This document shows positions 24,551-38,021 of a stretch of 64,000 nt of DNA, one piece after another. The translations under genes and the position numbers were made by a program. The stretch comes from Rotaria sordida (lineage: Eukaryota; Rotifera; Eurotatoria; Philodinida; Philodinidae): the NCBI GenBank assembly GCA_905250125.1, contig CAJNOL010000021.1:62001-126000 (forward strand). The letters are read 5' to 3'. Under the pieces are notes generated by a model. The model did no database searches, had not been told where the DNA came from, and worked only from the letters and a program-made list of their open reading frames with translations. Position 1 is the stretch's first letter, and the number at the start of each line of letters is the position of its first letter.

Positions 24551-27309
24551 TAGAAAACTATTTTTATTTTGACTAGAGAAGAGATTTTGTTTTGTTTTGT
24601 TTTTTTGTAAAGCAAATGAATTATTCGTAAAAATTTCAATTGGCAGACCTCTTCTTCTTTCCTCTTTTTTTTTTCTTCTCTTTTTTTGTTTTGTCATATA
24701 AGAAATAAAAATCTATATCTATATAAATATATATATGTATGTTAGCGATATGGCATCTGCTATTTCAATTGAATGAGTTAAACAATTGTCAAAAGGCGTT
24801 CACCCGGAAGTGATCTTTTTTTCTTTCTTAGATTGAAATTGACAGGAAAAATCGATTTAATTATATTTGATCCGGTTTTAATATTAATAATTGATTATAT
24901 CTTTTGAAAAAAGCAAGAAATTTTTTTTTTTTGTTTTATTATCAGAATGTCTAAATCAAGATTAGAATAATCAAGTCTGAATTAAGATTAAAAAATATGA
25001 TTATTGGACAATACAAAAAAAAAAAAAAAAGAATAAATAATGGAAATTATATTTAGTAAAGAAAAATACTAAGATCTTAAACAATTGATAAAATATAGGG
25101 TAAATATTGTCTTCTATTTGAGATCGTAATAACTTAGATATTGATTTATCTTGAGATTAGATTTTGGACTTGATAATCATTAGATCATTTAATAATTCAA
25201 ATTTTAAAAGAAGATAAAGAATTTCATCTTTTTTAATTAACGTTATTCATTTATGAAAACATATTGTTCTGATTTAATTGAGTTTCTATTTGCAAATCTT
25301 TAAGTCGGCTTAACAGATGATCATAACGTAGTTGTCATATTAATATTTTTGTTGTGACAGTTTTAGAATAGTCATCATAATTTCTTTGCTTGCCTTTTTA
25401 TGTATGTTCTTTCTACAAGTTGTTATTTCTATTTTTCGTTTCTTCGAGATTTCATTCTTGATAACAAGCGAAGAAACATTTAATTGAATTTCGATGGTTA
25501 TTTGAAAAGAATAAAATGTATTTTATTTTGTAAGGAAAAGTTTCGTATGACTTCAGAAGAAATTATACATACTTTTTCTAAACCTGTATAGTTTTTTTTT
25601 GTTAGAAGAACATATTTCATTGATCAATAGATAAGAAAAAAAATTTGCACAGTAGGACAAATTAGCGAGATATTGTTTATCAACTTCTGAAAGAAAGAAA
25701 GAATACTGATACGAGTACAGCAATTAATAAAATACATCGATGTCTGACAAAATTTCAAGGTATCTCTACATTATTTTAATGTTCGCCATTTCATTAATTC
25801 TTTTCTAGAACATGAATTCTAGAATCCTTAATCAAACAAAAAATCATCTTAGATTTTATTATATATATAATGAATGACCATAACATCGATTTCTATTCTA
25901 TTTTAGTGTAAAGCTGAATCTAATTTTTTTTAAAATTTTGGTAGATCAGAGAAGAATAGGCTAAATATGAAGAATACACAAAATCTTGCAAACAATGCAT
26001 TCGGCAACAAAGAGGCACAATATTTAACTCAGGCATTACAGAATAATTCAGTGAAATATTGAATCTTGAATTGAACTAAAGTAGTAATGTAAGAACAAAA
26101 TATTTAACTACCATTTTAGAAAATAATACAGTAAGGCAATCTCTCTAGTGATCTATTTCATATTGACTCTCATCATTCAATGTAAGTATTTACTACTCTA
26201 AATCTTGAAAACAACGGTATAAGTATTGAACGAGTTCACTATTTGACTCATGTATGACAAACAAATAGAGTTAGACAACTTTCCTCATAGTCTATCTAAA
26301 AATTTACGTACATTACTGAACCTAGACGCTTACCACATTGAACGTAAGAAGTAATGTGAAAGGTGGTCAAGGTATACAACACCTACCTTATGCCTTACAA
26401 AATAATACGGTGACAGTCTTTGGTACAACTAATTCACTGATCAAGGAGCACAACATGTAGCCATTGGGTTACAAAATAATATCGTAAAACAAATGGTTTA
26501 TTTAGATCATTTTTTCTTCATTCATAATTATTTGTTATAAGACTTAACTAAGCTAGATCTCAAATTTAATGAAATCAAGATTCAAAGTGCATACGATCTG
26601 ACTCATGCTTTGGAGAATAATACAGTAAACATGATATTTTTCTCAACTATTTAATCTTCATAATAATTATCTAATACAGACATTCGTCATATTAGATCTT
26701 AGCTGCAGCCAAATTCTAGATCAAGATGTACAAGACGATGTGAATGCTCTGCAATTTAATAAGTCTAATAGAATCTTTTCTAATATTTTAGACTAATGCA
26801 TTGCACACTATGTCGACGAAAGTACGATTATGTTTTCAAATAGTCAGCATTCGCTACATTGTCAATCTCTTCTCAATTTTAAAACATATATTATTGATAC
26901 TGTGTGACGCTTTATTATTCTCCATACGATAAAGATGTTCAATGATATGATGCAAATTTTGTACTGAAACAATATCATATCAATAAGTGATGCATATATT
27001 TCGAAATATTTGGAATAACATTTCCGAAAGTAATCAATAAAAATATTGATAAATATTGTCAATTTCTTGCGCCATCTATAATAATATAGATCTATAATTC
27101 AAACTAAAAGTTTATGAAATAATTGAAACGAAAATTTTTAATAATTATCATTAATTTATCGAAATAATTTTCTTTTCAAGACGTTCAATTAGATAGAGGT
27201 AAGTACTTGTTAAACCAATCAAAACAATGTCATTACATTCGTTCATTTATTTCATCTATTGTCTATTTGTTTAAACTTTCCCAATTTTACTATCAAATTT
27301 TTTATCTAG
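24551..27309. other. Intergenic between nuclear receptor and SF3B3
   Basis: The first 1.3 kb is AT-rich 3' flank with no gene. The LRR pseudogene at about 25960-26790 fills the middle. A strong donor-like AG|GTAAGTA at 27197-27203 followed by the acceptor TATCTAG at 27309 suggests a 111-nt intron in the SF3B3 5'UTR. Confidence 0.45.
25960..26790 (+). pseudogene. Decayed leucine-rich-repeat gene (RNI/NLR-type repeats, one repeat per exon)
   Basis: At least five short stretches encode the end of an RNI-type LRR: NKEAQYLTQALQNNS (about 26007-26053), KYLTTILENNT (about 26101), GIQHLPYALQNNT (about 26369-26410), QGAQHVAIGLQNN (about 26443) and AYDLTHALENNT (about 26588), plus TFVILDLSCSQILD at about 26680. 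Each NN(T/S/I) is followed by a donor-like GTAA or GTGA, and several begin after an AG, so the ancestor had one repeat per exon. The expected leucine-rich first half of most repeats is missing or stop-interrupted, and no long open frame remains. Such repeats (L..N.I...GA..LA.AL..N) occur in NLRC3-like and other animal LRR families. No NACHT or other partner domain is visible. Confidence 0.6.
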
Positions 27310-30300
27310 ATGAAGTTATATAATTTAACTTTACAACGACCCGGTGGTATAACTCATGTCATACATGGAAATTTTTCTGGTCCCAAACAACAAGAAATTA
27401 TTGTTTCACGTGGTTGTGTTCTTGAAGTTCTTAAACCTGATCCAAGCACAGGTAAAATTCATACATTATTAACAAGTAATGTATTCGGTATAATACGTGC
27501 ACTGCATCCTATACGATTAACTGGTAGTAATCGAGGTATGTATAATCAATTCATATGCATTTTTTTTTCGAACAAAAAAAAAAAATCATTTTTTTTTAAT
27601 CATGTCTAGATTATATTGTTATTGGTAGTGATTCAGGTCGAATACTTATTCTTGAATATAATGGACAAAAAAATACATTAGAAAAGGCAAGAAACGTTTT
27701 TATTTTTTTAAAAAGAAAATGTTTTTTGAGAATCTTTTCTTCAGTTAGGTACATCAAGAAACATTCGGTAAATCAGGTTGTCGAAGAATTGTACCTGGAC
27801 AATATTTATCTATTGATCCAAAAGGACGTGCTGTACTTATTGGTAAATATTGAAATTTTAATAATACATATTAATAATTAATCATTGTTTGTTTTAGGTG
27901 CAATTGAAAAACAAAAATTAGTTTATATACTTAATCGTGATGCACAAGCACGTTTAACAATATCATCACCATTGGAAGCACATAAAGCTAATACAATAAC
28001 ATTTCATACAGTTGGTGTTGATGTTGGATTTGAAAATCCAGTATTTGCTTGTTTAGAAGTTGATTATGAGGTTTGAGATTTTACCATTTGATATTTTCGT
28101 TTTTTTTGATAATAAATAAGTTTTTTTTAGGAATGTGATAATGATCCAACTGGTCAAGCAGCAAAAGATATTAAACAATCATTAACATTTTATGAACTTG
28201 ATTTAGGTCTTAATCATGTTGTACGAAAATATTCTGAACCATTAGAAAAATTTGCTAATTTACTTATAACTGTACCTGGTGGAACTGAAGGACCAAGTGG
28301 TGTACTTGTTTGTTCAGAAAATTATATTACATTTAAAAATTTTGGTGATCAACCAGATATTCGTTGTCCGATACCAAGACGTCGAGTAAGAATATTTAAT
28401 AAAAAATAAATAAATAAATAAATTTTTTTTATGATATTTTTGTAAATTAGAATGAAATTGATGATCGAGAACGTACTATGATTATTGTTGCAACGGCAAC
28501 ACATAAAACAAAAAATATGTTCTTTTTTCTTGTTCAAACTGAACAAGGTGATATATTTAAAATTACACTTACTCATGATGCAGATATGGGAATGGTAAGA
28601 AAAGATTTAAAAAAAAAAAAAAAAGTCAATTTTTCTCAAAAAAATATGCTTTTCTGATCGCGCATCTCGAAGGAGCGTTATTATAGCCAGTTGCTTTTTT
28701 CTCATTTGAAAGAGCATGTGAAGCTGCAAAGTTCGTTTTTTGAATTTAAGCTTAGGTTTTTTTATTAGTATATGAAAAAAACAGTCGTATAAAACAAATG
28801 ACTATTTTTTGAGATTTTGAACTTATCATCCTTATTTGTGGAATACCTCCCGAAAATGTTATGATATAAGGCTGAAAATTTCATGCGATTTGAATGTATC
28901 TGACTCGAGATCGATTTTTGAGGTCACTGAATAAAAGTAGCATAGGATGATTTTCATATTGAACGTGTTGCCATATGATTTTATTGATTATAATATCGAA
29001 TTTTCTATGTCTGATGCTGCTTAAATTTTCAATAAAATTAGTAAGACAGATAATAATTAAGAATGAATTATCACAAAGTTAAAAAGCGTACTTCGATTTA
29101 TAATAGTATACTTTTTGTAGGAAGTTGAAATCTTTATATGAACTCAATAAAATTTAGTGATCTAATTTCATGTTAAGCTTCAACAAAAAAAAATATATGT
29201 TTTGTTTTAACAATTATCTTTTAGGTAACAGAAATCCGTTTAAAATATTTCGATACTGTACCTGTTGCTTCAGCAATGTGTGTTCTTCGAACTGGTTTTC
29301 TTTTTATAGCTTCTGAATTTGGTAATCAGTAAGTAATTATAAAGATAGATCATATTATTGTAATTAATGTTTCTGTTTTTTTTTTCTTTTTAATCTCTAT
29401 TAAATAGTTATCTTTATCAAATAACTCAATTAGGTGATGCTGATGATGAACCAGAATTTAGTTCATCGGAAAGACTTGAAGAAGAAGATACATTTTTTTT
29501 TGTACCACGTAAATTAAAAAATCTTATCTTAGTCGATGAAATGGATAGTTTATCACCTATAACTTCATGTCATATTGCTGATCTTGCAAATGAAGATACA
29601 CCACAACTTTATGTAACATGTGGTCGTGGACCTCGATCAACACTTCGAATTCTTCGTCATGGTTTAGAAGTAAATAAAATTAAAAATTTTTGTACAAAAA
29701 AAAAAAAAGAAAAAAAATTTTTTTTTCTAGGTAACTGAAATGGCTGTTTCAGAATTACCTGGTAATCCAAATGCTGTATGGACTGTAAAACGACGAGCTG
29801 ATGGTAAATAGAAATGTTTTTATCTTTAGATAAAATAATTTTGATTTTGTTTTTTTTTTTAAGATCCATTTGATGCATATATTGTTGTTTCATTTATTAA
29901 TGCTACATTAGTTTTATCAATTGGTGAAACTGTTGAAGAAGTTACTGATTCGGGTTTTCTTGGTACAACACCAACATTATCATGTAGTCAATTAGGTGAT
30001 GATTCATTACTTCAGGTTTGTATTTTAATTATTGATTAATTTGAGTTTATTTTTTATAAGATATTTCTTTTTTAAATTAGATTTATCGTGAAGGTATTCG
30101 ACATATTCGAGCTGATAAACGTGTTAATGAATGGCGTGCACCAGGAAAAAGAACAATTACTAAAGCAGCTGTTAATCAACGACAAGTTGTTATTGGTTTA
30201 ACTGGTGGTGAACTTGTTTATTTTGAAATGGATGCTGTATGATTAAAAAAAAAACCTAAAGTATATTCATTGATTTATTTTTTTATTTTAGACTGGTCAA

Positions 30301-33300
30301 TTAAATGAATATACCGAAAGAAAAGAAATGCCAGGTGATATTATATGTATGGCTTTAGGTTCAGTACCTGAAGGTGAACAACGTACACGTTTTCTTGCTG
30401 TTGGACTTTCAGATAGTACTGTTCGAATTATATCACTTGATCCTCAAGTTAGTAGGAAAGAAAAATAGAACGAATGAAAAATCTATATTTTGTTTTGTTT
30501 GTGTGTAATTGATAGGATTGTCTAAATCGATTGAGTATGCAAGCATTACCAGCTCCAGCTGAATCTTTATGTATTGTTGAAATGAAAACAACTGAAGGTG
30601 GTGTTGTTGTCGATACAACTAGTGGTCGTGAACAACAAATTGGACCAACTGGTACTTCATTTTTAAATATTGGTTTACAGGTAGAAGAAAAAAAAAGATT
30701 ATGCCTTTTTTTTTTGTAAATTAAATCAATGAGAAATTGTTTTGTTTTTATTTCTAAGAATGGTGTACTTCTAAGAAGTGTTCTCGATTCTGTCACAGGT
30801 GATATGTCAGATACTAGGACGCGTTATATTGGTTCAAAAGAAGTGAAATTATTTCGAATTTTAATGCAAGGCAATGAAGCTGTAAGTTTATAATTTCTTG
30901 ATAGAATTCTAAAATTTCTTTTCTTTGGAAATTTATTATCATAGAAAAATAAAAAACTCGTTAAACTCTATTTTCTAATAGGTATTAGCTATGTCAAGTC
31001 GTACGTGGCTTAGTTATACATATCAAGGTCGTTTTCATTTAACACCATTATCTTATGAATCTCTTGAACATGCATCGGGTTTTGCATCTGAACAATGTCC
31101 AGAAGGTATTGTTGCTATAGCTGGTAATACACTTCGGTAAGTGAGATAAGAAAATTTCTTTTTTTTTTTTTTTTTACTTAAGAATTATATTTTTTTTTCT
31201 CTAGAATTTTAACATTAGAAAAACTTGGTGCAATATTTAATCAAGAAATTCGTAAACTTAAATTAACACCACGTCGTTTTATAATTCATCCAGAAATGAA
31301 TTGGCTTTATTTAATTGAATCTGATCATTCATCATATACAGAAATAAGTAAACAACAAAATCGTGAACAAATAGGAAAAGTTTGTTTTTTTACAATGAGA
31401 TGTTTATTATTGAAAGACAAAAAAAATTTATTTTTGTTTTTTTAAGGATATAATTGATGCAGCTGATGATGAAGATAAAGAAGCAGCACGTGAAGTCGCT
31501 AATACAATGTTAGGAGAAAAACTTCCTGAAGATACATTTGGTGCACCAAAAGCAGCTAATGGTATGTGGGCAGCACAATTACGTGTTATGGATCCAATTA
31601 GTGGTGATACAAAATTTGTTTATGAATTTGAACAAAATGAATCAGCTCTTTGGTAAAAAAAAAAAGCAAAATAGAATAAAAAATTTTTATATTCTTTTGT
31701 TTCTATTTTTTAGTTTAAGTTTAATGCGTTTTGATACTCGACCAGCAGATACATTTTTATTAGTTGGTGTTGCACGTGATCTTGTTCTTTCACCACGTTC
31801 ACATCTTGGTGGAATGATTTATTGTTTTCTTGTACTAGAGAATGGCGAACGACTTCATTTTATTCATAGAACTGTAGTAGATGAAATTCCAAGTAAGGAA
31901 AACAAAGATTTATTTATAATAAAACAATAAATTTTTCATTTTTATTTTAATAGCGGCAATATATCCATTTCTTGGACGAGCTTTAGTTGGTGTTGGATCT
32001 TGTTTACGTATTTATGAAATTGGCAAAAAGAAATTACTTAAAAAATGTGAAAATAAAGTATGTAAAATGAATTTCATTTTTAATCATATCTTCTGTTCGA
32101 TAAAAATTCAATATTTTCTTTATTGAAATGAAAATAATGAAATCATACAGAAGAAAATTAATAGAAATGATTTTAGCTCGTTAGATGTTTTCGTACATAT
32201 TGACGTGTATAAATCATTTACAATAGATTTTACTTGATAGATATAATACAACATAAGATTTCAAGTCAATCTTTGAGTTAAAAAAGTGAACTTTAAATAA
32301 TTTATATCGGTTTTTGTATTCAATTTATCATCTGCTGCCCACGTTAAAAAGAAAAACTTATGCGAATAGTTGATTTCATAATCATAGAGAAATCGTTTAT
32401 GATCACATGACATTGATTAAAAATGATTTTTTTTACATGGATGGAGAGAAGTAATAATCTTATATTGTAAAATACAATCTACAAAGAATGTTAACATATA
32501 GAATTAAAAGTTTGAACTTCTCGCACAGATTATATATGAATAATGTCTTATTATAATACATGAACTACTTCCTTATGGCATTTCTGAAGGATTGAGTAAA
32601 AGGATCGTGAAGCAATATGATCTAAAATATATAAAATAAAACAATCTTCCTGTTATTAACAATAGCAGTTGCTTTGGTGACTAAATATTGACAATCCAAA
32701 TCTTTTTTAATCACAGTTTTTTGCCTTCACTCCTACTGTTACATTCTATAGATCAAAACTTGGAAAAAGTTTTTCACTAAGTATTTATAATTTTCAACAT
32801 TTAATTACTTTCTCATAGCAGTTACATTGTGTTTTACATTTTAATCTTGTAATGATTGGGCTTAACAACTTTTTTGAAGTATATTTTGATGAAAATCTAA
32901 AATTTGATATTTATGTTTCATTTTATAGTATTATAAAATATAATTGAAAGTTGATAATAATCAATATATATATATATGTTTAAATTGTTTAGAGCATTCC
33001 TAATCAAATAGTTACAATACATTCAGTGGGTAATCGTATATTTGTAACTGATGTACAAGAAAGTCTACATATTCTTCGTTATAAAACAATGGAAAATCAA
33101 TTAGCTGTATTTGCTGATGATACATGTCCACGTTTTACTGTTGCTTGTTGTTTATTAGATTATAGTACTGCATGTGTAACTGATAAATTTGGTAATATTG
33201 CTATTGTAAGTAATGATTTTGTTTTGAAATATTTGTTTTTTTATTTTTTTTGTTATATTTTTTATTTTTCAGTTACGTGTTCCTCTTGATGCTAATGATG

Positions 33301-34331
33301 ATGTTGAAATTGATCCAACAGGAAGTAAAGGTTTATGGGATCGAGGTTTATTAAATGGAGCATCAAATAAAGTATTTATTTCTTTTTAAATCAATTTTCT
33401 AAAATAAATTTTAATTTTAGTGTGATTTACTTGCTCATTTCTATGTTGGAGAAATAGTTACATCAGTTCAACGAGCAACATTAATTCCAGGTGGATCAGA
33501 ATCTCTTGTTTATACAACATTATCAGGTTCAATAGGTGTACTTATACCATTTGCATCAAATGAGGTATAAAAGAAAAGTTTGAAAATGTGTGAAATGATG
33601 ACTAAAAATTAGTCGTTTACAATTCGGATAATGAATGACGAAAGTTTTTTTTTAATTTACGTCTGATCACACATTAAACATGTTTTTTTTTTCTTAGTAA
33701 GATAATTTCGAGAATCATATTATTTTTCTTATAGGATTATGATTTTTTTCAACATCTTGAAATGCATATGCGAGCTGAATATCAAACGTTAGTCGGTCGA
33801 GATCATCTTGCTTTTCGATCATATTATTATCCAGTTAAGGTAAATAAAGAAAATAATGATTGTATATTATTGTTTAGTAGTATAGTAAATTTATTGAAGT
33901 GGTACTACAAAAATAATATAGGAAAATTGAAGAATAACAACTATGAGTTTGCCTTGAGAACACTTCTACCTTTTTGCTAAACAAGTTACTGCAATTGTAG
34001 ATCATTTTAATACTTGTTTTCCTTTCTTGATCATGATTAATGAAAAGAAAAAACAGATAATTCATGTTATCCTAATATTTATTTACCTATTCAAAAAAAG
34101 AAAAAGAAAAAAAGCTTAATCAAAAAATGCAAAAATAAATAAAGAGAAGAAGATAAAATGTAAATAAAATATTTTCTTCTATTGTTTTAGAATGTCCTTG
34201 ATGGCGATCTTTGTGAACAATATAATCACCTTGATATAAATAAACAAAAAATGATTGCTGAAGGTCTTGATCGAACAACAAGCGAAGTTGCTAAAAAACT
34301 TGAAGATATTCGTACACGCTTTGCATTCTAG
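27310..34331 (+). CDS. SF3B3: Splicing factor 3B subunit 3 (SF3b130), complete, 24 exons
   Basis: Large beta-propeller scaffold of the SF3b complex in the U2 snRNP, needed for branch-site recognition. Exons: 27310-27535, 27610-27686, 27749-27842, 27898-28070, 28131-28385, 28451-28594, 29225-29328, 29408-29669, 29731-29803, 29864-30015, 30081-30236, 30292-30447, 30516-30680, 30759-30881, 30982-31136, 31205-31379, 31447-31652, 31714-31892, 31954-32057, 32993-33205, 33273-33371, 33421-33564, 33735-33839, 34191-34331. The sum is 3681 nt, 1226 aa (human 1217). Family sequence is recognisable throughout, from [14 protein letters not shown] through [59 protein letters not shown] and [11 protein letters not shown] to the C-terminal [12 protein letters not shown]. 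Intron 2 starts with GC (AAG|GCAAGA). Introns 6 and 19 (630 and 935 nt) are far longer than the rest and hold repeat-like sequence. Confidence 0.98.
32544..32640 (+). repeat. Dispersed repeat, copy B (inside SF3B3 intron 19)
   Basis: Matches the F-box gene intron at 11700-11792 in opposite orientation; shared blocks are GTCTTATTATAATA, GAACTACTTCCTTA and GTAAAAGGAT. It sits in the longest SF3B3 intron, which is consistent with an insertion having lengthened it. Confidence 0.6.
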
Positions 34332-34472
34332 TCGATAGGAATCGTTGGCCAAGAAAAAAAACGCAACCAAAAAAACTTTTCTCCTTATGTGTTCTTCTTC
34401 TCATTGTGTATTAATATTTGTATTCATAAATATTGTTCATATAGGTAATCTTTGTTTGGATATTTGATTTGG

Positions 34473-34478
34473 AATAAA
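34473..34478 (+). terminator. Candidate poly(A) signal of SF3B3
   Basis: AATAAA, 142 nt past the SF3B3 stop codon, the first canonical signal downstream. Confidence 0.5.
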
Positions 34479-34559
34479 ACAAAAAAAAAACGCGCAAAAC
34501 AATGTTAACTGACTTAAACTTTATCATAATAAAGAAAAAAAAAATAATGAATAAATAAA

Positions 34560-34826
34560 TTATGCACGAGTATTAAAAAAATAACCAAAATAATAACCCA
34601 TATTAATCATATTTGGTAACATACCAATTCCACCTAAACCATATGAAATCAGACCACTAAGACCAAAATTGGTTGTCAATGGTTCATTATATATCGATAA
34701 AAAATTTGCTCTATCACGTATAGGTGAATAATATGGTCTTCGGAAATACCGTTGACTTGATGCAGCAATATAATTATTCATATTTCTTGCAACATTAAGA
34801 AAATGATTTCGTTTGTATGGATTCAT
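34560..34826 (-). CDS. Small hypothetical protein, 88 aa
   Basis: Single-exon frame with a real ATG at 34826, convergent with SF3B3 (229 nt between stops). Residues 1-55 are Arg/Asn/Tyr-rich (MNPYKRNHFLNVARNMNNY). Residues 56-88 are Gly/Tyr/Phe-rich and hydrophobic (FGLSGLISYGLGGIGML...GYYFGYFF), possibly one membrane segment. Codon usage resembles the neighbouring genes. A TATA-like run (TATACATATATATATA, minus strand) lies about 55-75 nt upstream of the ATG. No family recognised; it may also be part of a longer spliced gene. Confidence 0.4.
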   Translation of the reverse strand: MNPYKRNHFLNVARNMNNYIAASSQRYFRRPYYSPIRDRANFLSIYNEPLTTNFGLSGLISYGLGGIGMLPNMINMGYYFGYFFNTRA

Positions 34827-37800
34827 ATCTGTTCTATATGTATTGATATAACGAAGGAGCCTCGATGAATGAATAAATAAGTATATATATATGTATAAAC
34901 TAATGCTTGGTGTTATTCGTATACGGTCTGCTGTCGATTATGATTAATTAGATGAATAAAAAATATATGTAATCAGAAGAGAAAAAAACATTCAAGTATT
35001 TAACCACACGATTTCCATACATAGATATGTTACAAATGATCCGTAACCGACTGTCTACTATAGTAAGAACGTTTTTCATGTCTGGCCTTGTGTACTTCAA
35101 CAGTATCTGATTAATTAAATGTTGTTGTATACGATGGTATACAAGAAAATGTCCATAAATAGAAAATGAAAGCAAAAGAAAACATAAGCATTTTATTTTA
35201 TCGATCTAGTCTACAGATTCATTTTGTTCCATAGATTATAGTCAGATTACCAGACAGTATTGACTGTTTTTTTTTTGATTGATTACACAAAATCTATGAA
35301 AATAGAGAAACAGATGTAACCTTGTATTGGATAGTATTATATATTATTCTCTTTTTTTTTTTGTTATATTTTCTTGACAATATGGAACAGAGTTTGATGA
35401 ACCTTGTACTATTAATAAGGAATAAATCATAGTTTGCTATTAGATTAATAAGATAATTTGTTGCTTAAATCAAAAACTTTAATTTTCGCTCTTTCAAATA
35501 TCGAAACCTTTCTTAATCAATGAAAACATATTATGTCACTCATCTAAGACCAATATTCTGGTTTAGTCTGGATGCGGAAGCTTTGTTCAAATATTTTAAT
35601 TTTTGAATTATTCACTTTTTTTTGTCAAAATATGAAAGAATAGAGGGAATAATGAAAATCAAAAGATAATTGGGTCATACTAAAGAATTCAAGGTTTCAA
35701 TGTAGAAAAAAAAAACAAAATATCTTCATTCGTCAATTTACCTTCTCTTCTTTAAAGAAGAAACTTTGATTGAATGTCGAATTTTTTGCTAAATTAAAGT
35801 ACTTTACATCTTAACGATAAAGATGGATGAGCATGATTTTCTAATTCAATCAAAGAATTAAATATAACAGCAGCAGCAAACAAAAATCTTGTTGCCGACA
35901 TTGATAAAATGACCATGGATCATATTATAACCATATTCCTAGACATCATATACCACTACGATTGACAAATGTTGGCGAAAAAAAAAGCCAAATGTCGAAT
36001 TTATACTGAATAGTATTGAAAAAAATCTCTTCTTCTATCTGACATCTTCCTATGTAAACTGATCTTTTATTTCAGGTTTTTTTTTTCGTTGGTTTCTGTT
36101 TAAGATTAATATTTTGGAAAAGATTTCTATATTTATATTATATCAATGATGTAATAATAAAAATCTTTTATCTAAAACTTCTCCTTATTTTTAGACCATG
36201 TACATTTCTTTTTATTATTACCGATCATATATAAAGATAACATGAATTTGTTTTAGATGAATAGACAAAATACCTAGGAGGTGAGCTAAAGGACAAATTT
36301 TTTCTTTTTGTTACAGTTATAAATATAGAACGTGATAGTTTTAATTTAACAGCAATAGATGAGAAATGAAATAGAAAAAAATGTTAGTAACTACAATAAA
36401 AATAAACTAAATTATTATCGTTTTGATGCTTATGAAGTATGAAAATGTAAGTATATAAAACATAAAAAATTGATTTAATAGATTTCAGTTTTTTTTTCAT
36501 ATTGAGATTTTTATAAGAGTATATTATTTTTACTTTGTGATTACTTGAATTTTGTAAAAATAAAAATATCAACGTTATTAATTTGAATATGATCGAATTA
36601 AATAATTTATTTCATGTTTGATTTCTTATTCGATATTTTTGCCAGTTTTTTTCTTTCTTTTTTTCTTCTCTAGAAATAATACTGCTACCCCGTTTTTGTT
36701 TCATTCTGTGTAGCACCGCTGTTCTCTGAAGTTTATTTCTGCTTATTTTATAGATGTGAGCAGGGGTACAGACAAAGTAATACTAAAGAAGAATAATCGT
36801 TAGCTGTATTAGGGGTAGAAACAGTGGATGAAGAATAAGAGAAGAAGATGAAGAAAAAAAAAATGCAAAGACACAGAAATAGAGGAAAAAATGAAGAATT
36901 TTTGTGTTCTCTATCTAGCCTTTTTCTCGCACATCTTCTTCTATTGACTTCAGAATCTTAACAAGAGGTAAGATACATCGAGTGTTAATCTTGACAAGAA
37001 CTTAGATTTTTCTATGACGACCGACATTTCAATGTTAAAAATGAGTAATCAAATGAAGTGTATCAAATCGAATATTAGAGAAAATATGAGTCTGAATGTA
37101 TTAGTCATTAAATAAACAAATACTTTTATCTGCCTATATTCACAATATTTCTGTTACTTTGTATCGAAAAACAGTCCGATGGAAATACACTTGCCTTTCA
37201 TCTTCTTTTTTTTTTTATTTGTTTCTGGTAACTGACAACTGCAGCTACTGTTAATTGAAATCATAAAAATATTTATCTTATAAATTCACATGAAGTTTTT
37301 CTTTTAGAAATTCTAAACTGAATCATTTAAACAGTTTATTAATAGAAATATATATGGCAAAAACAATTAAATAATAATCAATTATGATTATACTTAAATT
37401 CAAGTATGTATTATGATGATAAGAAGCCAAACGAGTTTTTCTTGTTTTGTATATTGTATTTGTGATCTTTTTATGAATTCAACTTATTAAAGTTTAAAAA
37501 TGTCTTTATCTAAGCAAGTAAATAACATCTACACATATTTTATTGTTTCATTGTTCTATATTGGATAGTAAAGAGATCGAAGATGTATGTTTGCATACAT
37601 ATTACACAATTTTATTTGATTATTCATTCAATTTCACTCATGTCTCTTGTTTTTTCTCTCGCTTTCCCCTATCCATACAAATGAACTTTATGAATAAATG
37701 TTTGTAGAGGAAAAAATATAAACTGATACTATTATATATATTTGTTTTCTATATTATTTATTGAAATCAATTAAATATAATTCGAATATGTCGAAAACGT

Positions 37801-38021
37801 CAGTACTACAGACAAAGATGATGTTAACATATGTTTTCCTAACAACAGAAACGAGAATTATTTTATTATGAATTATGTTTATGATTAATATTACAAAATA
37901 AGCTTTTTCTTTTTTTTCTTCTTCCGTTCTTTCATCTAGAACTGTCAATGTTTTCAGATGGTCGATTATTTTTGCTAGTAAGTATTTATATATTCCTATA
38001 AATAGTATAATTGATTATTCT
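34827..38021. other. Intergenic, no gene seen
   Basis: About 3.2 kb of AT-rich sequence. Short frames at 34948-35175, 36384-36572 and 37754-37948 (minus) lack motifs. A locally GC-richer patch at about 36680-36860 contains CTACCCC and GGGGTA motifs in opposite orientation, perhaps a repeat remnant. Confidence 0.4.
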
